Shown here in pieces: positions 4,599 through 6,683 of a stretch of DNA of 6,683 nt. The translations under genes were made by a program, and so were the position numbers. The DNA is taken from the NCBI GenBank assembly GCA_027310925.1, contig DAICZX010000069.1, positions 1 to 6,683 on the forward strand, written 5' to 3'. Origin of the DNA: Candidatus Parcubacteria bacterium (GTDB taxonomy: Bacteria > Patescibacteriota > Minisyncoccia > Phycocordibacterales > Phycocordibacteraceae). The stretch's first letter is position 1. Each line of letters starts with the position of its first letter. The notes under the pieces are model-generated. The model was given only the letters and a program-made list of their open reading frames with translations, had not been told where the DNA came from and searched no databases.

Positions 4599-6269
4599 AT
4601 GGATCTTCCGTTTGACACGACGCGCGCAGAAGCGAAACTCGCTGAAGTGCGTGAGCATGAGGAGGAAGATGTTGCGCGTATCCTCTCCGAGAAATATGGA
4701 ATGCCATATGCTGATCTCTCTCTCAAAGAGATAGATAATGAGGCACTTCGTGTTATTCCCAAGGAGGAAGCGCTACTTGCCGAAACAGCAGCATTTTTGA
4801 AAACGGCGAAAACGCTCTCGCTCGCCATTCACAACCCGAACAATCCCGCACTTGCAAAACTTATTGAAGATCTCACCGCTCGCGGATTTTTGTTGCAAAA
4901 ATTCCTAGTCTCGAGAAAAAGCCTTGATAAGATACTCGCACGCTATAAAGATCTTTCCTTCACTGCCGAATCGAAAGCGGGTGTTTTTACCATTGCTTCA
5001 GAAATACTCAAGAAGCTTGGCGAGAAAAGCAGCACGCGTAAAGCACTCGAGCAAGAACTCGGAGCCGCTACCGCCCGCAAATCACTAGACCGCGTCTCGC
5101 ACATTCTCGAAATCATTTTCGCTGGCGCGTTCGCGCTTCGCGCTTCTGATATTCATTTTGAACCTGGAAAGGAAAAAACTCTTTTGCGCCTGCGCATTGA
5201 TGGTCTTTTGTCTGACACATTTTTCTTTGATCCGGCAACCTATCACCAACTCAACTCACGCATAAAACTGCTCGCGGGTATTAAACTGAATGTTACCAAC
5301 CAAGCCCAGGATGGGCGCTTCAGCATTGCAAGGGCTGAGGACGAGATTGAGATGCGTGTTTCTTTCATTCCTGGAAATTATGGTGAATCTATCGTGCTAC
5401 GTATTCTTGATCCAGAGGCAACAAAAGTTTCTTACAAAGAATTGGGAATCAATCCAAAGCTTCTTGCCCGTCTTGAGAAAGAAATACGGCGGCCAAACGG
5501 AATGTTGCTTACCACCGGCCCGACCGGGAGTGGAAAGACGACGACGCTCTATTCATTTCTCCGAGAAATTCATACGCCAGAAATAAAAATAATTACCATC
5601 GAGGATCCCGTGGAATATCATCTCGATGGGATCGTGCAAACGCAGGTCGCAGGAGAGAAATACACCTTTGCCGAAGGACTCAGATCAATCGTGCGCCAAG
5701 ACCCAGACATTATTATGGTTGGTGAGATTCGTGATGGTGAAACTGCTGATATTGCAGTTCAGGCGGCACTTACTGGCCACTTTGTTTTCTCCACGCTCCA
5801 TACCAACAACGCGGCGGGCACTTTCCCGCGTCTCGCTGATCTTGGTGTAAATCCGAAATCATTCGGTTCGGCGGTTACCGTTTCGATGGCGCAACGTCTC
5901 TTACGTAAACTCGATCCGAATAAAAAGAAAGAACGTTCACTTACTAATGAGGAAAAAGAAATGATCGCTAAAGTTTTTGAACCCCTTGTCGACAAGTCAT
6001 TGGTTCCAGAAAAAATAGAGACCGTCTGGGAACCGGCTCCAACGAGTACTGATGAAACGGGTTATAAAGGACGCGTCGGACTCTATGAAGCGATTTTTAT
6101 GGATGACGAGCTCGCAAACTTTCTCCGAGACAACCCACCAGAAAATGAGATTGCGAAACTGGCCACGAAACAGGGCTATCTCACTATGGCACAAGATGGT
6201 GTTCTCAAAGCACTTATTGGCGCTACTTCGCTTGCCGAGGTTATGTCAACAGTCAACCTTCCTCGATAG
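4599..6269 (+). CDS. pilB: PilB/GspE-type secretion ATPase, cysteine-free
   Basis: The 556-residue product is a hexameric motor ATPase of the type IV pilus / type II secretion family, acting at the cytoplasmic membrane to drive pilin assembly, often linked to DNA uptake. Residues about 20-115 resemble the N-terminal MshEN/T2SSE_N domain. The N2 domain carries A-S-D-I-H-F-E-P (182-189) and R-x-R-I-D-G. The C-terminal domain has Walker A G-P-T-G-S-G-K-T (307-314), the Asp box I-T-I-E-D-P-V-E-Y, Walker B D-I-I-M-V-G-E (370-376) and the His box with T-L-H-T-N-N. The usual zinc-binding tetracysteine motif is gone: the first CxxC site reads R-K-L-D-P-N-K-K-K (about 435-443) and the second, before G-Y-K-G-R, reads E-P-A-P-T-S-T-D. 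The whole protein has no cysteine. The ATG at 4599 was chosen from the promoter position; starting at 4581 would add 6 residues. It is transcribed divergently from tsaE, with no other pilus gene nearby. Confidence 0.93.
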   Translation: MDLPFDTTRAEAKLAEVREHEEEDVARILSEKYGMPYADLSLKEIDNEALRVIPKEEALLAETAAFLKTAKTLSLAIHNPNNPALAKLIEDLTARGFLLQKFLVSRKSLDKILARYKDLSFTAESKAGVFTIASEILKKLGEKSSTRKALEQELGAATARKSLDRVSHILEIIFAGAFALRASDIHFEPGKEKTLLRLRIDGLLSDTFFFDPATYHQLNSRIKLLAGIKLNVTNQAQDGRFSIARAEDEIEMRVSFIPGNYGESIVLRILDPEATKVSYKELGINPKLLARLEKEIRRPNGMLLTTGPTGSGKTTTLYSFLREIHTPEIKIITIEDPVEYHLDGIVQTQVAGEKYTFAEGLRSIVRQDPDIIMVGEIRDGETADIAVQAALTGHFVFSTLHTNNAAGTFPRLADLGVNPKSFGSAVTVSMAQRLLRKLDPNKKKERSLTNEEKEMIAKVFEPLVDKSLVPEKIETVWEPAPTSTDETGYKGRVGLYEAIFMDDELANFLRDNPPENEIAKLATKQGYLTMAQDGVLKALIGATSLAEVMSTVNLPR

Positions 6270-6272
6270 CGA

Positions 6273-6299
6273 TTGGACATTGGAAAGTTATATTATAAA
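6273..6299 (+). promoter_or_regulatory. Weak candidate promoter after pilB, plus strand
   Basis: TTGGAC (6273-6278) and TATAAA (6294-6299) are separated by 15 nt, shorter than the usual 16-18. If active, it would start a transcript near 6306, just before the inverted-repeat element at 6314-6472, and would give that element a plus-strand promoter. The overlapping AT-rich run makes chance likely. Confidence 0.25.
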
Positions 6300-6313
6300 G
6301 TCACCCTACTAAA

Positions 6314-6472
6314 ATCCTGCTTATGCTCCTCCAGGCAAAACCTACATTAAAGTAGGGTGGACGAGACACCTGAGGAGATCCACAGTATTGCGAACCGAAG
6401 TGCGCAAACCATAAAATCCTTGGGGAAACGCCCGAGGCCGTCAAGCCTTGCCTAGAGGAGTATAAGCAGGAT
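6314..6472. ncRNA. Candidate structured RNA with a 25-position closing stem, unknown class
   Basis: The 241 nt between pilB and ruvB contain no convincing gene. They hold a long closing helix: 6314-6331 pairs with 6455-6472 over 18 positions with one G-U, then one C-A mismatch (6332/6454), then AGGCAA (6333-6338) pairs with TTGCCT (6448-6453). Inside the 109-nt interior are further hairpins: CCTAC/GTAGG (6341-6345/6352-6356), GTGGA/TCCAC (6357-6361/6379-6383), TTGCG/CGCAA (6388-6392/6403-6407) and CCTTGGG/CCCGAGG (6418-6424/6431-6437). That layout, a closed multi-branch fold, suits a functional RNA. Strand is uncertain. On the minus strand one hairpin ends in a C-UUCG-G tetraloop, a strong TTGACA/extended -10 promoter lies just before it, and the closing stem ends in UUUU. 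On the plus strand the fourth hairpin pairs better. I could not match it to 6S, SRP, RNase P, tmRNA or a known riboswitch. A non-autonomous mobile element with long terminal inverted repeats is the main alternative, but no target duplication is seen. Confidence 0.55.
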
Positions 6473-6482
6473 CAAAAAACTA

Positions 6483-6491
6483 TGCTAGAAT
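6483..6491 (+). promoter_or_regulatory. Extended -10 promoter of ruvB
   Basis: TG-C-TAGAAT (TG at 6483-6484, hexamer 6486-6491) is an extended -10 box like that of pilB, with 5 of 6 matches to TATAAT. The ruvB ATG is 19 nt further on, allowing a leader of about 12 nt without a Shine-Dalgarno site. An in-frame TTG at 6499 lies 7 nt from the box, matching the leaderless spacing seen at other genes here. The box lies outside the structured element, so ruvB need not be co-transcribed with it. Confidence 0.5.
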
Positions 6492-6517
6492 GTTAGCATT
6501 GTCTTATTTTATGTCAA
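6490..6517 (-). promoter_or_regulatory. Candidate minus-strand promoter facing the structured element
   Basis: On the minus strand a perfect TTGACA (6517-6512) is followed after 16 nt by TG-C-TAACAT (hexamer 6495-6490), an extended -10. Transcription would start near 6482, about 10 nt before the closing stem of the 159-nt element. It overlaps the ruvB start region on the other strand. The -10 hexamer itself matches only 4 of 6, so this is a candidate only. Confidence 0.4.
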
Positions 6518-6683
6518 GACCACCTGAAACCCTCCCCATTCTCACCACCTCACTTGATGCAGCACTTCGCCCAAGCCATTGGGATGAATATGTCGGTCAA
6601 AAACAGATAAAAGCGAATGTACGTATTGCTATTGACGCTGCGAAGAAGCGCGGCGGCATGCCAGAACATATCTTATTTTATGG
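6511..6683 (+). CDS. ruvB: Holliday junction branch-migration ATPase RuvB, N-terminal fragment
   Basis: The frame from the ATG at 6511 runs off the window after 57 complete codons. Residues 18-57 contain L-R-P-x-x-W-D-E-Y-V-G-Q (19-30), then K-x-x-I-D-A-A-K-K-R-G (about 34-48) and H-I-L-F-Y-G at the edge. This is the conserved approach to the Walker A P-loop of RuvB, which reads L-x-Y-G-P-P-G-L-G-K-T in the family; the P-loop itself falls just outside. RuvB forms hexameric motors that, with RuvA, move Holliday junctions during recombinational repair. The start is preceded by an extended -10 box and has no Shine-Dalgarno site. A TTG at 6499 in frame would add 4 residues. A related AAA+ protein such as RarA is less likely because of the D-E-Y-V-G-Q and A-K-K-R-G wording. 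Confidence 0.88.
   Translation, partial: MSRPPETLPILTTSLDAALRPSHWDEYVGQKQIKANVRIAIDAAKKRGGMPEHILFY

Noticed and set aside
6314..6472. Assignment of the element to 6S, SRP, RNase P, tmRNA or a known riboswitch
   Set aside because: The GGAAGCAGC loop of SRP RNA, the RNase P core words, the tmRNA ends and common riboswitch cores are all missing, and the interior does not form the single long apical stem of 6S RNA.
1..6683. Possible reassignment of TGA, as in some Patescibacteria
   Set aside because: No TGA stop is used by the six complete gene ends, but no in-frame TGA interrupts any gene either, so standard decoding fits and the sample is too small.
1..6683. CRISPR arrays, transposases, integrases or defence genes
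   Set aside because: No regularly spaced repeats and no frames resembling such proteins were found on either strand.

Overview
The window looks like a piece of a small, gene-dense genome of the Patescibacteria (Candidate Phyla Radiation), most likely a Parcubacteria-type lineage. This is inferred from protein style: a PolA without a proofreading domain, a very short delta-like clamp-loader protein, a PilB-type ATPase and a lamin-tail-domain protein. Other hints are a tRNA without an encoded CCA end and genes that start almost directly after a -10 box. The standard code fits: all long frames are open and end in TAG or TAA, with no TGA stop among the six complete gene ends. No database search was possible.

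Layout. From 1 to 404 on the plus strand lie the 3' end of a lamin-tail-like protein gene and a tRNA-Lys(UUU). From 405 to 583 is a convergent intergenic stretch with a likely bidirectional terminator and a perfect 17-nt palindrome. From 584 to 4438 on the minus strand, in order of transcription, come tsaE, polA (overlapping tsaE by 8 nt), a 56-codon membrane-protein gene with a strong Shine-Dalgarno site, a strong terminator, and a holA-like gene with its own -10 box. Positions 4439 to 4598 form a divergent promoter region. From 4599 on the plus strand come pilB, a 241-nt gap holding a previously unannotated-looking 159-nt inverted-repeat element that probably encodes a structured RNA, and the first 57 codons of ruvB.

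Functions. Most genes are housekeeping. PolA and the HolA-like protein serve DNA replication and repair, RuvB serves Holliday-junction migration, and TsaE helps make the t6A37 modification carried by tRNAs such as the tRNA-Lys(UUU) found here. PilB powers type IV pilus assembly or DNA uptake, but no other pilus gene is in view. The unexplained parts are the structured element before ruvB, the 56-aa membrane protein, the loss of every cysteine from PilB, and the repeated pattern of -10 boxes 6 to 8 nt from start codons, which suggests leaderless mRNAs.
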